Shown in pieces: positions 12,425-23,505 of a stretch of DNA of 51,742 bases (position 1 is its first letter; every line of letters begins with the position of its first letter). The notes beneath the pieces are model-generated. The model was not told where the DNA came from. It was given only the letters and a program-made list of their open reading frames with translations, and searched no databases. This stretch comes from Helochares maculicollis. Its lineage: Eukaryota; Arthropoda; Insecta; Coleoptera; Hydrophilidae. Location: the NCBI GenBank assembly GCA_033557835.1, contig JAWQRO010000158.1:1-51742 (forward strand), read 5' to 3'. The position numbers and the translations under genes are program-made.

Positions 12425-13130
12425 TTAAACTTTTTTCTTGTTCGCAGAGCAAACATGGCATTTCTTTGAGATTTTGTCTTTTAAGCCACCTGTAAAAATT
12501 TTAACCATTTTATGTTTCTTGTCATCTATTGCCTGGAGCATGATTTTAACAGGATGTACTGGATACAAGAGCAACTGGATTGTCTGGAATATTTTTTTCG
12601 TCCACTCTTTTGCAATATCGGGCAAACAGCTTGAATTTAATTTAACAGTTTAAAAACTTTAAGCGCGCTAAACGCGATACTATTAAATAAGGTCACAGCT
12701 GTTCTGTTTATCAATTTTTCCGTATTACTATTCGAGGTATAATAAAATCACTTCTCTAGAAATTGAAAATCCTCATCTTTAAGACGCGGTTTTGCGTTTT
12801 CCCATCGCGTAACGGGAAGAACGTCTTGATCCTCTTGGACATTTTTGGCCAGTTTATGGCAATGCGTATTCAAAACGCATTTTCTCCGAGTAGTATTGAA
12901 GTTAATCGCCTTTGTAATAAGCGTTTTTTTTTCTTACTTTTTCGCTAGCCTAGCATATGCGGCCCTCCTGGTCATTTGCCAATTCTTTCACCAAAACGAC
13001 ACTTTCCAAAGTGATTCTCTTCTGGGACGACCTACTTTTGCCATAAAGTTAAAACTCTTAATTTTGCGTGTACTAAACGGAGTTTTCGTCAAAGAACACG
13101 TAATAATTTCGTTTAACATGTCAAATAACC
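12425..13130 (-). pseudogene. piggyBac-like transposase remnant
   Basis: The minus strand, read through several frames and stops, carries in order: YTQN.EF.LYGKSRSS, TLESVVLVKEL, LAKK.EKKTLITKAINFN, KCVLNTHCHKLAKN, VTRWENAKPR, EWTKKIF, then KISKKCHVCSANKKKV just before a stop. These line up with piggyBac (DDE_Tnp_1_7) transposases: ordinary copies have a Y..NFE.Y.GKS segment, LGESVVL.L, a KKT...GT.R.NRK segment, KL.KGE, a ..KW.DKR segment, the C-terminal W.KK.FFH helix, and a tail beginning C..C....KR. The cysteine tail is cut after its first CxxC. The catalytic Asp residues cannot be assigned with confidence. No TTAA-flanked ends were found. A plus-strand frame overlapping this interval is a shadow. 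Confidence 0.6.
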
Positions 13131-14250
13131 CTATTTTGACAACATAACTAATAAAATCCTTAACATTTCCATCTGCAAGTACGTTTGACAGACAGAAATT
13201 TTAATGGTTCAGGTTTGTTCTTTTCTCTAAGAAAATAGTTGGCAATGCTTATAAAATTTTCATTTTTCAAAATACGAAATAATGAGGACTTGCAAATTTT
13301 ATTGGTAAGAGCTACCGATAAGGAGATGTTTTCTAAGCTTACCAAGTTTTTATTCATAATCTTTATTTTTACGTTGACAGTTTTGTTTTTTACGGAATCG
13401 GTTTTCTTATAAGATTCACCTTCACAATTATCGCTTGATATGGTCATTAACTTACATTGCTTTTTTAATCGTCTTAATCGCCCGTTTCCGCAACTCTTGG
13501 TATTTCTTCATCAAAAACTGGACAGTTGCAACTTGATTTTTTCGCGAAAAAACTGTATCCGTGAATAATTCTAACGAAAATGTTCACTCGCTACTATTAA
13601 TATGATACAGAAGGCGAATTACATGCCAGTTAATGTTAAGTTAGCGTAAACCAGAAAGTTTTCAAACGCAACGAAACCATTCCTTTCTTGAATAAGTTTA
13701 TACTGCAAATACGTTACTCTAATTGACTTTTAGTTAACGTCAACGAATGTGACATCTTTCTGAATCTTTATGCTTCTGCCGATTTTGTATTTTTTTAAAT
13801 AAATGGACTATATGACTCCCGACAGAAACTTATTTTCCTTTATATTATAGTAATATATAATGTAATGTAATGTCAAACCATCCCTTTTTCGTCAAAACAG
13901 TGACGACCAGTACAATTTGCGCAAAGTTTAACTTTCCCTTCAATTTTTGATCTATTATCTCAACTTTTAGCACTAAATAAATAAGAGTAAGAATGCTTGC
14001 TCTCAACGTAATTATTACACAGTAATGTGGACGGAAGATAGGCATTGCAATATCCCTTATTTACTTTGGCTACCCTTAGTTCCTACAAGAGTTCTCAATA
14101 CAAACAATTATGGGAGATTTTTTAGCGACTTACTTGTATGTTTATTTGTGTAATTATTTACAGCAATTGATGCATGTGTCTCCTGCCGTGCATTTGTAGA
14201 ACGGTTCAGAAGCATAGTGGCTAATGTGAGGGTTCTCGAAATATAAACTG
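13131..14250. other. AT-rich stretch, possible 5' debris of the piggyBac-like element
   Basis: The minus strand keeps moderate open frames (13160-13447 and 13845-14045) that could be the decayed N-terminal part of the piggyBac-like element, but I cannot align them. Nothing else is recognised. Confidence 0.3.
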
Positions 14251-14297
14251 TTAGGGCCTCCTATCTTAAATTCTCCAAAGTATTTTGGAGGCCCTTA
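14251..14297. repeat. inverted repeat (10 of 11 bp arms, 25-base loop)
   Basis: TTAGGGCCTCC at 14251-14261 pairs with GGAGGCCCTTA at 14287-14297. It may be a stem-loop or a chance palindrome. No terminator or transposon end is implied by the flanks. Confidence 0.6.
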
Positions 14298-15589
14298 AGA
14301 TCTTAAAACCATTTACGGGTCCTCTGAAGACAACCAGCAGTAACTCTTCCTGGTAGCCACCTACGGTTCTTATCATATATGCAGATATCTGTTTGTAATG
14401 TATAATAAAACAGCCTTAAAAACATGTACACTTGCCAAAAAAGTATATCTTTATTAGTATTGACGTCTTATTCAAATTTTCCGCTATCAAAATCCTACTC
14501 TAAAAACGCAACCCCTACGTAAAACCTATAAAAGGTTTTGCCGATATTCTTTTAGAGCAAGTGAATTTCTCTCAACGGTGTTTTCAAAATGAGGCCATGA
14601 AATATTTAATATGCAACCTGTCCATCCTCCCTGAGTGGTAACTAAGGGGATGCTTATTACGGTTTTCTCTTTTCCTCCTCCGGTCCCATCTCCGTTTCTC
14701 ACCCCGTTTACTGCCGAGACAAGCCCGTGCGTCTCCTTTCCCATCTTATAGCCTCAGGTTGTTTACATTTAGGCCCAATTGCACAACTTTCCTCTTACTT
14801 TTTCGCTCTTGCTACGTCTCTCTTACATATTTTTGCGTTTGTTTATTTCTGACAAATATTGGAGCTGAGCTGTTGCCATTACAACCCTCTTCCCGTACAG
14901 ACTACCGCTGCGACATTAGGGTTTTAATAAACAACGATGTAATTTATCCTTTCGCTGATTTCTCTAAGGCAAATCAGGAGTAAATGCAAAGAAATGAAAC
15001 AGAAGGCTAAAAAGGTTTTTGCGCATTTTTAATTGTCCTGCTTACAAACGATATAAAGGCTTCAATATTTTCAAGGTGTTATTAAAATAAAAACTAGCTA
15101 TAATAAAAATCAGACCTTAATCTTATAGTACCGCAAGTAACCTAATTATAAAAGTTATAGTTGATTTCGTATTGTAACACAGACAGACTGCGATTGTTAA
15201 TATATCTTTTTCCTAAGCCCTCCCTCTAAAATTTCCAAAAGTTAAAATGAGCACGGGAAACTGATGTCGTAAGTATACAGTCCCGGGACATTTTGTAGAC
15301 AAGTAATAAAACGGAGGTGGACACCGCACGTAACCAAAATGTATAGCCCTTTATTTTCCACTTACAATCAGCTATTTTTCATGTCGGTTTCTATACTGAA
15401 AGGCCAGACTGCACCAAACAAAAACCCGTCCACATAAATTTTAATGAAATATATCCACTAGTTGACGGTATCTGCCCTCGATGTTTTGTAACTTTTTATA
15501 GATATATAATATAAACGTATTATTTATACTATATTATTAGGAGGGGGCAACTTCTTTTGTGTTTACTGAAATTGCAAATGTGTAATCAG
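14298..15589. other. mixed-composition stretch, no recognised gene
   Basis: Contains a pyrimidine-rich part around 14640-14830 and otherwise AT-rich DNA. Short open frames on both strands are not recognisable. Confidence 0.4.
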
Positions 15590-15911
15590 TATTTGGCCTA
15601 CTTCTATTTCTACCTTTGTCTCCTTCTCGCGCTGTTTTTCGTCCGACGTGTCTGAATAGGAAATAAGTGGCGTACGACAAAGGGGTCTTTCAGCTCGTAT
15701 GAATTCAGCATGGGGGGAGTTTGCACTTAATTACGCATCTGCTTGGTTCAGCCGACTGTCGACTCCCGAAAGCTAACAGTAGTAGCGAAGCCCCGATGTA
15801 GTAAGCGTCCTAATTGAGACAATTGAATTTTTAGAATGTGTGTTCGCCCTCTTCCCATCTCTCTCTGAATTACCATGTTGCTTTTACTTCGACTCACTTT
15901 CGTGTCGTGCT

Positions 15912-15975
15912 TATATAGCTCCGACTGAATGCAGGGAGATAGTCATCAGTTACGAGCATTTTGCGAGGCAAGTCG
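15912..15975 (+). promoter_or_regulatory. candidate core promoter (TATA box plus arthropod initiator)
   Basis: TATATAG starts at 15912, and a TCAGTT initiator match (arthropod consensus TCAGTY) has its A at 15948, 36 bases downstream. The usual optimum is about 30-32, so the spacing is long. A tight TATA-initiator pair followed by CpG-containing sequence (GCGAGGCAAGTCGAG) looks like the start of an arthropod transcript. The first downstream ATG (about 16040) opens only a 22-codon frame. No gene body was recognised, so this stays a candidate. Confidence 0.3.
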
Positions 15976-17099
15976 AGTTTTTACAGTGAAGCCCTTGTCG
16001 CCCGCTTTTTCCTTCGTTTTCCTACTTTCTTTTCTTCTGATGAGTTTGGCTATTAAGGTTTTGCCAGTCGCTTTTTCTGCTTCACCTGCCCTAGTTCCGT
16101 TTCCGTAATGATATTTTTAAATATCCTTTCGGCAACAAAGTTATTGCAACCTTTCGGACTCTAAAGTCTAATTTTAGTAGCCACTACATTTTAGTTCAAA
16201 CACTTCGGAGATGGACTAGCTCTCAGCAAATTATTGTTTCAAAACAAAGAGTTTTCTTCGGTGCAAACTACGAAAACGCACGGATAAAAACTAAACTTTT
16301 GCTTTCGTTCCGCAAGCAAATGTCTACGTTTTAAATGTACGTTACAAAGGCGAGCCTGATAAAGCAAGAAATTACCAATTCAGTCGCTCGAGACACTCAA
16401 CCAGTCACTCTAATAAGAAAAGTGTAAAGAGAATCGTTTGGCACCTGCACCGACGCTTTTCAGGACTATAATAGAGGAAGTGGAGGTTGAACTAACTGGT
16501 TATTAGGGATTAATGGTATTAATTTGTTCTTTAGGGGAAGAAAGGGGATTGCAGATGATGCCGAGAGAAACCGTCCTGAATTGTTATTACTTATAATGCC
16601 TATTTGCATCTCGGATATATGGTGTTGGGACTTTTAATAGGCTCAAAAGAATCTAATTTGCATCAGAATTGCTTCGGCGCTGACTTTCTCACTTTAGGAG
16701 AGGTTGAGGCTCTCAGAACGTGTTTGTAACACCCTTTTTTGTCCTTGCAGAAGGCGGGTAATATTAAAAATATCCGTAGTGCTTAAGCTTTTCATCCGAC
16801 TCTGCAGTTTTCTAATTATATTTCCTGCATAATGTGCTTTAAAGCAACCTGTTTAGGGACAGATAATAGGATGTAAAAGGAATGAAATTAGCCTTCGCGA
16901 AGATTTAATACATATTGTTTTAGTTTGGCTCGTATAGAATGAGGATTAATTGATTTTTACCGGTTAGGTACCTAAAATATTTTTTATACTACCGAAATGC
17001 TGAAAAAAAGTAAATGAAAAATGTGCTCTAATGAGCATTTTTAGTATTGGAAGGTTGATTATCGAGTATAAAGGGTGGAGAGCGGTGGAGGATGAGAGA
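15976..17099. other. non-coding stretch downstream of the candidate promoter
   Basis: Pyrimidine-rich to about 16080, then AT-rich. A further TCAGTC initiator-like word lies at about 16380 without a TATA box. No coding sequence recognised. Confidence 0.4.
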
Positions 17100-17535
17100 G
17101 AAGAGGGTCACATACATCACTCGTCGCTGTTGTATAATTGATTAGCATTCGGAGCATCCCCGCATGAAAAACATACGCGCGTTGTAAACCCCGTCCACGG
17201 ACAAACAAAAAACGAATTCCCAGCCCCGATCGGGAGCAGCAGGAAAATCAACCGAGGGGAAAACAATGAACGATGGACACCAGATTTTAGCGCAAGCGAA
17301 CAAAAATCCTACAACTTGTTTTCTGATGCCCGCAAATACATACCACCCACACTTTTTTCCCATTTTGACAAAACCAAACCCTGGCAATAAATAATGGCAT
17401 GTTTAGCGTTTGCCATTAACCGATGTGAACCTGCTCTATACTGCCCCCGCCCCCATTCGCCAACACTTCGATTCTCTATTCCCACTCAATCGGTCGGGGC
17501 CGCACAAGCGTCACGTTTTGTACAGAGCTTTCAAC
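17100..17535. other. CpG/GC-rich patch
   Basis: GC-rich relative to its flanks, with GATCGGGAG, GGTCGGGGCCGCACAAGCG and C-runs, plus AT-core words such as ATTGATTAG. Open frames on both strands overlap and are not recognised. The composition resembles an island or regulatory element. Confidence 0.4.
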
Positions 17536-18480
17536 ACGAACCCAACATAAATGCGATGCAATGGAAATTTCAACTATATTTGGGAGTTCATGCTTTTTAA
17601 TTTATTTATTTTTGATAAAAATTCCTCGAAATAAATGGAAGCCGCTGAAAGTTTAAAGTTTTTAACAGCGCCAATTATCATTTTTTATTTTCGAATAAAT
17701 ATTGGAAAACACAGAATACAGAAAAAAATTGCTGGATGATTGGAGTTCATGCTTTAAATGTCAGTAAGGACCAGTTTAAATTTGTCGCCAGTTTTTATGT
17801 AGGAATTTTTTTAACGTGTAGCCGATAATGTTTCTTCTGGGAGAATTATTCATTTTTTTATTTTATTGTGATTGCTACTGATATTTTATATAGCTAAAAC
17901 TCTACAATTCTACTGTCAGTATGTCATGAGAGCACTGCTTAAAGGTTAAAAAATGCTTTGAAATGAAAACCCATAAAACGCTAATAATTCAGTTAGATAT
18001 TCTAAAAGCTTTTTAATCCATATCTGACTATAGGCAGCATAAAATATACGTTAGTTAGATTTAGAAAATTAATTAAATGATGATGTTGAGAATTGTTCCC
18101 AGTTCATTTTTTTGCTGCAAAATTTTTAAATTCAAAATTATATATAAAAACATGAAAAACGTTAGTAAAAGAACAAGCAATTGATCACATATACTGACAC
18201 CAAACTTATTAAGATTAGTTTTTAGATCTATTTTCAAATACATACATGCACTCGCTTACTAGGGAAATATAATAAAAATATTGTGGGTGCAAACGCCGTT
18301 AAGAAAGAAATACCGCTTCGAATTTTAACAGTTTTAAGGAAATGGAATTCGTTGTAATGCAACCGCAGCCCATTCGTGGAAGCAATACAAAGGGTCCCGG
18401 GAACGTATGGGCGGTAGCTACGCACTCCAACAGCGCCTAGTTTGAAGTATCCATTTCACCAGCGGTCACACTAGGGAAAC
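17536..18480. other. AT-rich non-coding stretch
   Basis: No feature supported. Confidence 0.5.
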
Positions 18481-18498
18481 CTCAGGAAAGTCTTCCTT

Positions 18499-18570
18499 TA
18501 TAAAAAGATCCGAAGAAGACAGCAAGGGAGACTCAGTTCGACTCTCTGATTCATGAGGTCAATAGAGCGT
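18499..18570 (+). promoter_or_regulatory. candidate core promoter with TATAAAAAG and TCAGTT
   Basis: TATAAAAAG starts at 18499 and CTCAGTTCG places an initiator A at 18535, again 36 bases apart as at 15912/15948. An ATG follows at about 18554 and reads only ATGAG before a GTCAAT that could be a weak splice donor. Tiny first coding exons of this kind are known in insect cuticle and secreted-protein genes, but I could not find a matching second exon. The site is suggestive, not demonstrated. Confidence 0.3.
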
Positions 18571-19559
18571 TAGTGAAAGTCGTATCTCAATGCTAGTAGA
18601 ACACTATCTCAACTATTGCCCAGGGAGAAGCTATATCACGATTGCTACATAACTGTACCGCCTAGATAATTACATTAAGCACTTTTTTAAAAATAACTCT
18701 ACTCACTTCTATAAAAACAGTTTTCTAGGTGCATTTTCTTGAAATGGTAAATATACCACTACTAGAACTTTGTTGAAATAACAATTAACAGTTTGAGTAA
18801 CAGGACAGGATATATGTAGGTTGTCGTTTAATCATATTTCAATGTAGCTGCGTCCTACCAGGTTGATAGTTATGTTAATACATTGGGTTGCATTTATTTT
18901 ATAATAATTTGGTACCTAAGCCTTTTGAAATTGTATTTGTCAAATAAAATTCCTCTCCTATTAAATATAGTTAAATTATTTCAAGTATACCTGTAATTCC
19001 AATCGTCGAGAAGTTGCCATGACGAACTAAGCAGAAAAATAAATCATTAATTTGTGGTGAGGTATTTGACAAAAATACGAAGCCTAATAGCACCATGTCG
19101 AAAATAGTCGATTTTAGGTAGAGGTATAGTGATTAATAAATCTATCTTTCTCTCAATTACCTCGTATTTATTTTATGTCAAAACTTCATTAAAAACAAAC
19201 AAATGAAAATGGAGGCAAATATAATTAATAATGATTTTTCGACATTTTTAAAGCGGTTTCTCATTTATAAAATATAAATTTTGTGAGGTTGCCGTGAAAA
19301 GTAAAATGATATAATCAGTTGCATTGCCAAATTACAATAAATTTGAAGCTACATAATAATGCCAATCGCAATTCCTGTTTTATAATTTGCATTTAGATAT
19401 CCTGCAGCACAAAAAGTTCAATTTGTAGTACTTACCTGCTGGCCCTGTTTGCCGTATAAAGTAGTAACTTTAAATCATAAGTGTAAATCCCAACATACTA
19501 TAAAGTGTCAGTTGGCAGCCATGTATGTGTTTGCTTTACAACCGTAGATTAATTACGGC
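18571..19559. other. AT-rich non-coding stretch
   Basis: No coding or repeat signal recognised. If the promoter at 18.5 kb is real this would be first-intron sequence. Confidence 0.4.
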
Positions 19560-19905
19560 TAAAGCTCTCGAGTGCCTCTCGGGGAGGGGACCAAGCAGGA
19601 AGTTCTAAACTGCTGCCCAGGACTTATTATTTCATAGTATTTTTCGGGCGGCTGTTAGCCTACAGTTAAGTGGGTCCGTCCGGGCTAGGGTTCCGACCGT
19701 ACTTCTATCCGCAGCGAAGCGGGTGGTTCAAGCAGTGTTACGGGCCGGCGGAATACATGAATAATAAATTGAGGTCATTAAAGCGCCCACCTCTCAGTCT
19801 CGGTCCGCTCGGGAGAAGCCCTGGCCTTTTTTTGCGTACAGCTAGCATTTTTCTTTGTCTTTCCCGTTTTTCTTTCTTGTCATCTCGCGCAAGAGGCATC
19901 AGGTG
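19560..19905. other. CpG/GC-rich patch with shared 18-base word
   Basis: GC-rich island (CGGGCCGGCGG near 19741). It carries the 18-base word GGAATACATGAATAATAA at 19750-19767, which recurs at 20447-20464 in the next island. A 92-codon open frame here is not recognised and probably reflects composition. Confidence 0.4.
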
Positions 19906-20394
19906 CATTTTTGAGGTTGATATATGTCAGTTAGAGGGTGGTTTGTAGTGAGTTTGTGAAGATATTTTTCACTTTTAGACTGTTTATCCTTTTACGTTAC
20001 GAAAATTTGCTTGCGAAATTAAAGTCCAATAACAGCTAATCCTTGAGCAGCAAAAAGATTTATTTAGCAAAACTATTACGGTATTTCGCATAATTACTGT
20101 AATATATTGAATTGTTCTAAATGTTTGTAAATAATACACGCAGGTGACCATTCAGCAACTCATCAATGAATATCAATAAAAAATTATGAGGCAGCATTCC
20201 AAAAGTAAAATAGGAACACTTGAGTTTAGTTCCGCGTTCTTCTTTTTACTAACCAAATATTAAATTTGCGATACGGCGCCATACAAACTCCATATAGATT
20301 TCATTTCGTAAACGGTTTTTGTAAATTTTCAGTAGGCAGCTGCGTTTTTTTAGCTCGGAAAGTAATAAAAACGATTTAATAAAATGAATTAGGG

Positions 20395-20950
20395 AGTGCC
20401 TCATTGGACTACGAGCCGAGCCAAATCGGCAGTGGCCGCGGTTGTTGGAATACATGAATAATAATACAAGGTCGATATACCGATATCTCTGTCAAATAAG
20501 TATTATTGGCCGGGCCAGCCGTGTCCCGGGACGTATATTCCATGCAAACATGATAATAATCCAAGTGATCCGCGCCCGTGCCCCTGTGAAATTTTCTCAC
20601 TTACGTCCAACATCATAAAACCCTTTCTACTTAGGCTAGGGTTAGGTCTGAGCGAGCTGGAGCTACTCGAAGTACCCTGACCCGAAGCCCGGACCATAAA
20701 TATAACAAATGAAAGCCGGCGAAGAAGATATAAATCCATGTGGGGCAGATTACTGCCCGGAGAATCCCGGTTCGGTACAAAACTGATACTCGCCACAGTC
20801 AGGCTCTCACCGTATTACACTCAGATACACTTGTTTTTAGTGTCGAGGTTCGGTACTTTTTACGTTCGTCGTCCCGGCGCATCGGAGATATAAATCTATA
20901 CGCCCGGAATTTGAATTCCGGAGCCTGCGATTTAAACTTTTACAGCTTTC
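20395..20950. other. CpG/GC-rich patch with repeated motifs
   Basis: GC-rich island with GGCCGGGCCAGCC and several overlapping open frames on the minus strand, none recognised. It holds the second copy of the 18-base word (20447-20464), the 20702-20753 motif shared with 30178-30234, and a weaker relative of that motif near 20872-20905 (GGAGATATAAATCTATA). Confidence 0.45.
20702..20753 (+). repeat. short conserved motif, copy 1 (pairs with 30178-30234)
   Basis: ATAACAAA, then CCGGC, GAAGA, ATAAATC, GGGGCAG and GATTAC occur in the same order and nearly the same spacing at 30178-30234. The match is about 45 bases with a few substitutions and small indels. Possible explanations are a shared short element or a recurrent regulatory module. 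Confidence 0.5.
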
Positions 20951-21189
20951 CATGTGCAGGCTGCATTTTTAAAATATTAATTTCGACGAATATTTGTTCG
21001 ACGCTCAGCTGCAATTGATGCGCTTTTAAAAATATTTTCAATTGACCACAAAAAAGTAAAGGATTATCAATGGGAATTGTATGAACCATGACAGCATTAT
21101 ATTTTTAGCGCATAAAAAATATGCATTTTAATTGTCTATTTATTATCTCCATATCACAAACAACTAATAAATTTTCATGGAATGATCCT

Positions 21190-21700
21190 TACCGCATGAA
21201 ACACGTATCCGCAGTTCGATTACCCATATTCGTCACCACTCTTCTTCATCGGTCTTACGTTCGCTCGCTTGAGTGCAGACGACTCAGCTCATACATGTTC
21301 CTTGCGTGGAATGCCTACTGATCAGAGAAAAGCTTGCGGCTCTTTCTATGCACTTTCCGTCTCATTCTCCATCCTCGAGACTCTCTTCTCTCGGTATGTG
21401 GGGAAGTCAAGAGGAAGGGGATCCTGTCGCGTGATACCCCCATATCGCACTTGATTATCGCGCCAACGATTTCTGCTCTGCCTCAGAGAGCTCGATTATT
21501 ACCCGCTGCACATATTTTTTCCTTCTTCCGCTTTTCCTCATACATCGTCTCAGCGAAGAATTCGGGGTGGGATATCGACGACTCCGACGCAGGAGCCGAG
21601 GCTATTAGGATGGATAAATATCGGCTATTTGTAGAGACGTGGATGCGAAAAAGGAATCGAGGTGAATTCAGAAGGTATGGGGGTTGTGAGATATGATTTT
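21190..21700. other. CpG-rich patch
   Basis: Moderately GC-rich with many CpG (TTACGTTCGCTCGCTTGAG near 21255, GACTCCGACGCAGGAGCCGAGG near 21581). A 120-codon plus-strand frame and an overlapping minus-strand frame are unrecognised. No gene is called. Confidence 0.4.
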
Positions 21701-21968
21701 TCGAGGGCATGCAGCTAGTTTCCCACGTCGAATACGTTTTACTTGAATAAATTTATGAATATATGCAATTTGTTAGAGGTTTTTGTTGTAACTTACCAAA
21801 TTGGAAGTCATTTTCTATCAGAGTTAAATATAAATAGATTTACCTGAAACAAAAGAAAAAGTTTTTAGTTTCATAGTTTTTGAACGCAATAAACATCTTT
21901 AGCTTATTTTTATCATATTTTCATTAAACTGCTCCGTATCTGACTCGACCATCATGTATTCGTAAATA

Positions 21969-23140
21969 CTAGGTTGTTCGATAAGTTTTCGGTTCGATAA
22001 CAAAAATACAATGTTATGGTTTGAAATACACTTTATTTATCAATATAGTCTCCCTGAACATGAATACACTTGTTCCAACATGATTCCATTATATGAAGTC
22101 CATCCCTGAAGTAAGCATCTGGAAGGGCCACTAAATACGCTTACACCTCTATTATGACCTCATCATTTGATGAAAAACGCTTTCCACGCATTCATTTTTT
22201 AAAGTTTGGAAACAAATGGAAGTCGCTAGTGAATACACTGAATGCTCCAACAATACAAGCTTTAATTAATAGATTTTAGCAATTTTCAAAATGATCTTGT
22301 GAGACGGTGTATTGTCCTGGTGAAAAGGGATATTTTTCTTTTGCAAACGAATTTTTTTCTTTCAGCTGGTCTTAAAGGTTACAATAAAATTCAAAATTTA
22401 TTGTTTTGCCAGTTGGCAAGTAATCCACAAGCAAAATTTATTTCGCATTCTAACAACTAAAATGCTAACACCTTCTTGGCCGATTTCTGGACACGAAATC
22501 GTTTCGGAGCCGAAGAACCAGGTTCCCACCTACCTTTAGCCTCTTGTTTTGATTCAGGATCAAAGTGTTAGACCTAAGTCTCAACCTTATGATGAAACGA
22601 CGTACAAAATCCACGTTATCCTTGCGACAACGCTCTAAATGTTGCTGAGAAAATCGCATTCAAATGTGTTTCCGTTCCATTGTAAGCGAATGCGGCACCC
22701 ATTGTGCACACTGCTTGCTGAAGCCAAATTCTTTAGTCAAAATATTGCTTATACTGCCGAATGAGATACCTAGGGTTTCTACTAAATGTCTTTCAGTCAC
22801 ATCATAATTTTCCAATACGATATCCTGTATTTTTTCTACGATTTCTGGTGTTGTTGCTGTTTTTGGGCGCCCTTGACTTAGATCGTCTTCCAGGCTTGAC
22901 TTCGTTTAAATTCAGCAACCCAACTTTCTACTGTACTAATTGAAGGCGAAGACTTAATTTTTCCATTGTAACAAAATACTGTGACACATCGAGACTAAAG
23001 GGCTTGTAAACAAAGAATGAAGTGCCAGATTGAAATGAAACTTAACATACGTTCGTATGAAGAGTATACCAACAGAACAAAAAAAAGTTAGGCTAGTAGC
23101 AACAGCCTTTCTTTTCGAACCAAAACCTTATTAAACTAAG
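21969..23140 (-). mobile_element. near full-length mariner with TIRs and TA target duplication
   Basis: The element is flanked by TA at 21967-21968 and 23141-23142. Its left end starts CTAGGTTGTTCGATAAGTTT and its right end, read inward on the minus strand, starts CTTAGTTTAATAAGGTTTTG. Both continue into GGTTCGA, so these are diverged terminal inverted repeats of about 28-30 bases. The length of 1172 bp is normal for mariner (about 1.2-1.3 kb). It encodes a broken transposase on the minus strand. Only about 365 bp separates it from the next mariner, which is on the same strand but belongs to a different lineage. Confidence 0.85.
22033..22966 (-). pseudogene. mariner transposase, inactivated
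   Basis: The ATG at 22966 opens M-E-K and then jumps to SSPSISTVESWVAEFKR, so some 35-40 codons of the N-terminal DNA-binding domain are missing. Further along, read across frameshifts, come SQGRPKTATTPEIVEKIQDI, CAQWVPHSLT, a DNVDFVRRF segment, FDPESKQ, HQDNTPSHK (second catalytic Asp kept), SDFHLFPNFKK (third Asp kept) and RGKRFSSNDEV, ending CWNKCIHVQGDYIDK and a TAA at 22035-22033. The position of the first catalytic Asp (family VDET) reads KVET followed by TAG, implying GAT to GTT. A short deletion also lies between the second and third Asp. The copy is dead. It is clearly a different lineage from the neighbour at 23.5-24.7 kb. Confidence 0.85.
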
Positions 23141-23354
23141 TATATATATTTAATTGTTGGTTTATTTTGCTTCGGTGGATAGACAAGAATTTTTATAATA
23201 AAAAACTTCTCTATTTGAGAATGGTTTTCTCAGTATTTCAGACAACATTAAACTAAACCCCTATATCAACCCAAATTAATTTGGATTGAATATTTGATTT
23301 TGAAAACACCATAATAATTGAAATAGAACACAACAAAAAGCTTCTTTTTCTAAC

Positions 23355-23390
23355 TTGTTAGGTGACGCCCGTTAGGGCGTCACATAACAA
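23355..23390. repeat. strong 16-bp-stem hairpin with 4-base loop
   Basis: Positions 23355-23370 (ending GGTGACGCCC) pair with 23375-23390 (starting GGGCGTCACA) around a GTTA loop, with a single mismatch (G/A at 23361 and 23384). It is GC-rich at its core in an AT-rich neighbourhood and sits between two mariners. It is not inside either set of terminal repeats. It may be a stem-loop RNA, a remnant of a foldback element, or a protein-binding palindrome. Confidence 0.85.
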
Positions 23391-23505
23391 AATACTAAAT
23401 AAACCATTCTGAAATAGAACAATAGCCACCTAAGCAAAATCCCAAAAATAAAAATAAAGACGACATAAAAATAAGAAAATTTGTGTATAAAATAATGTAT
23501 ATATA

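Noticed and set aside
14251..14297. Inverted repeat as a possible microRNA precursor
   Set aside because: The arms are only 11 bases with a 25-base loop, too short for a precursor stem.
18534..18546. CAGTTCGACTCT, resembling a tRNA B box
   Set aside because: No matching A box or cloverleaf arms upstream. The site fits an initiator better.
21334..21696. 120-codon plus-strand open frame
   Set aside because: The opposite strand is open over the same bases and neither peptide resembles a known protein.
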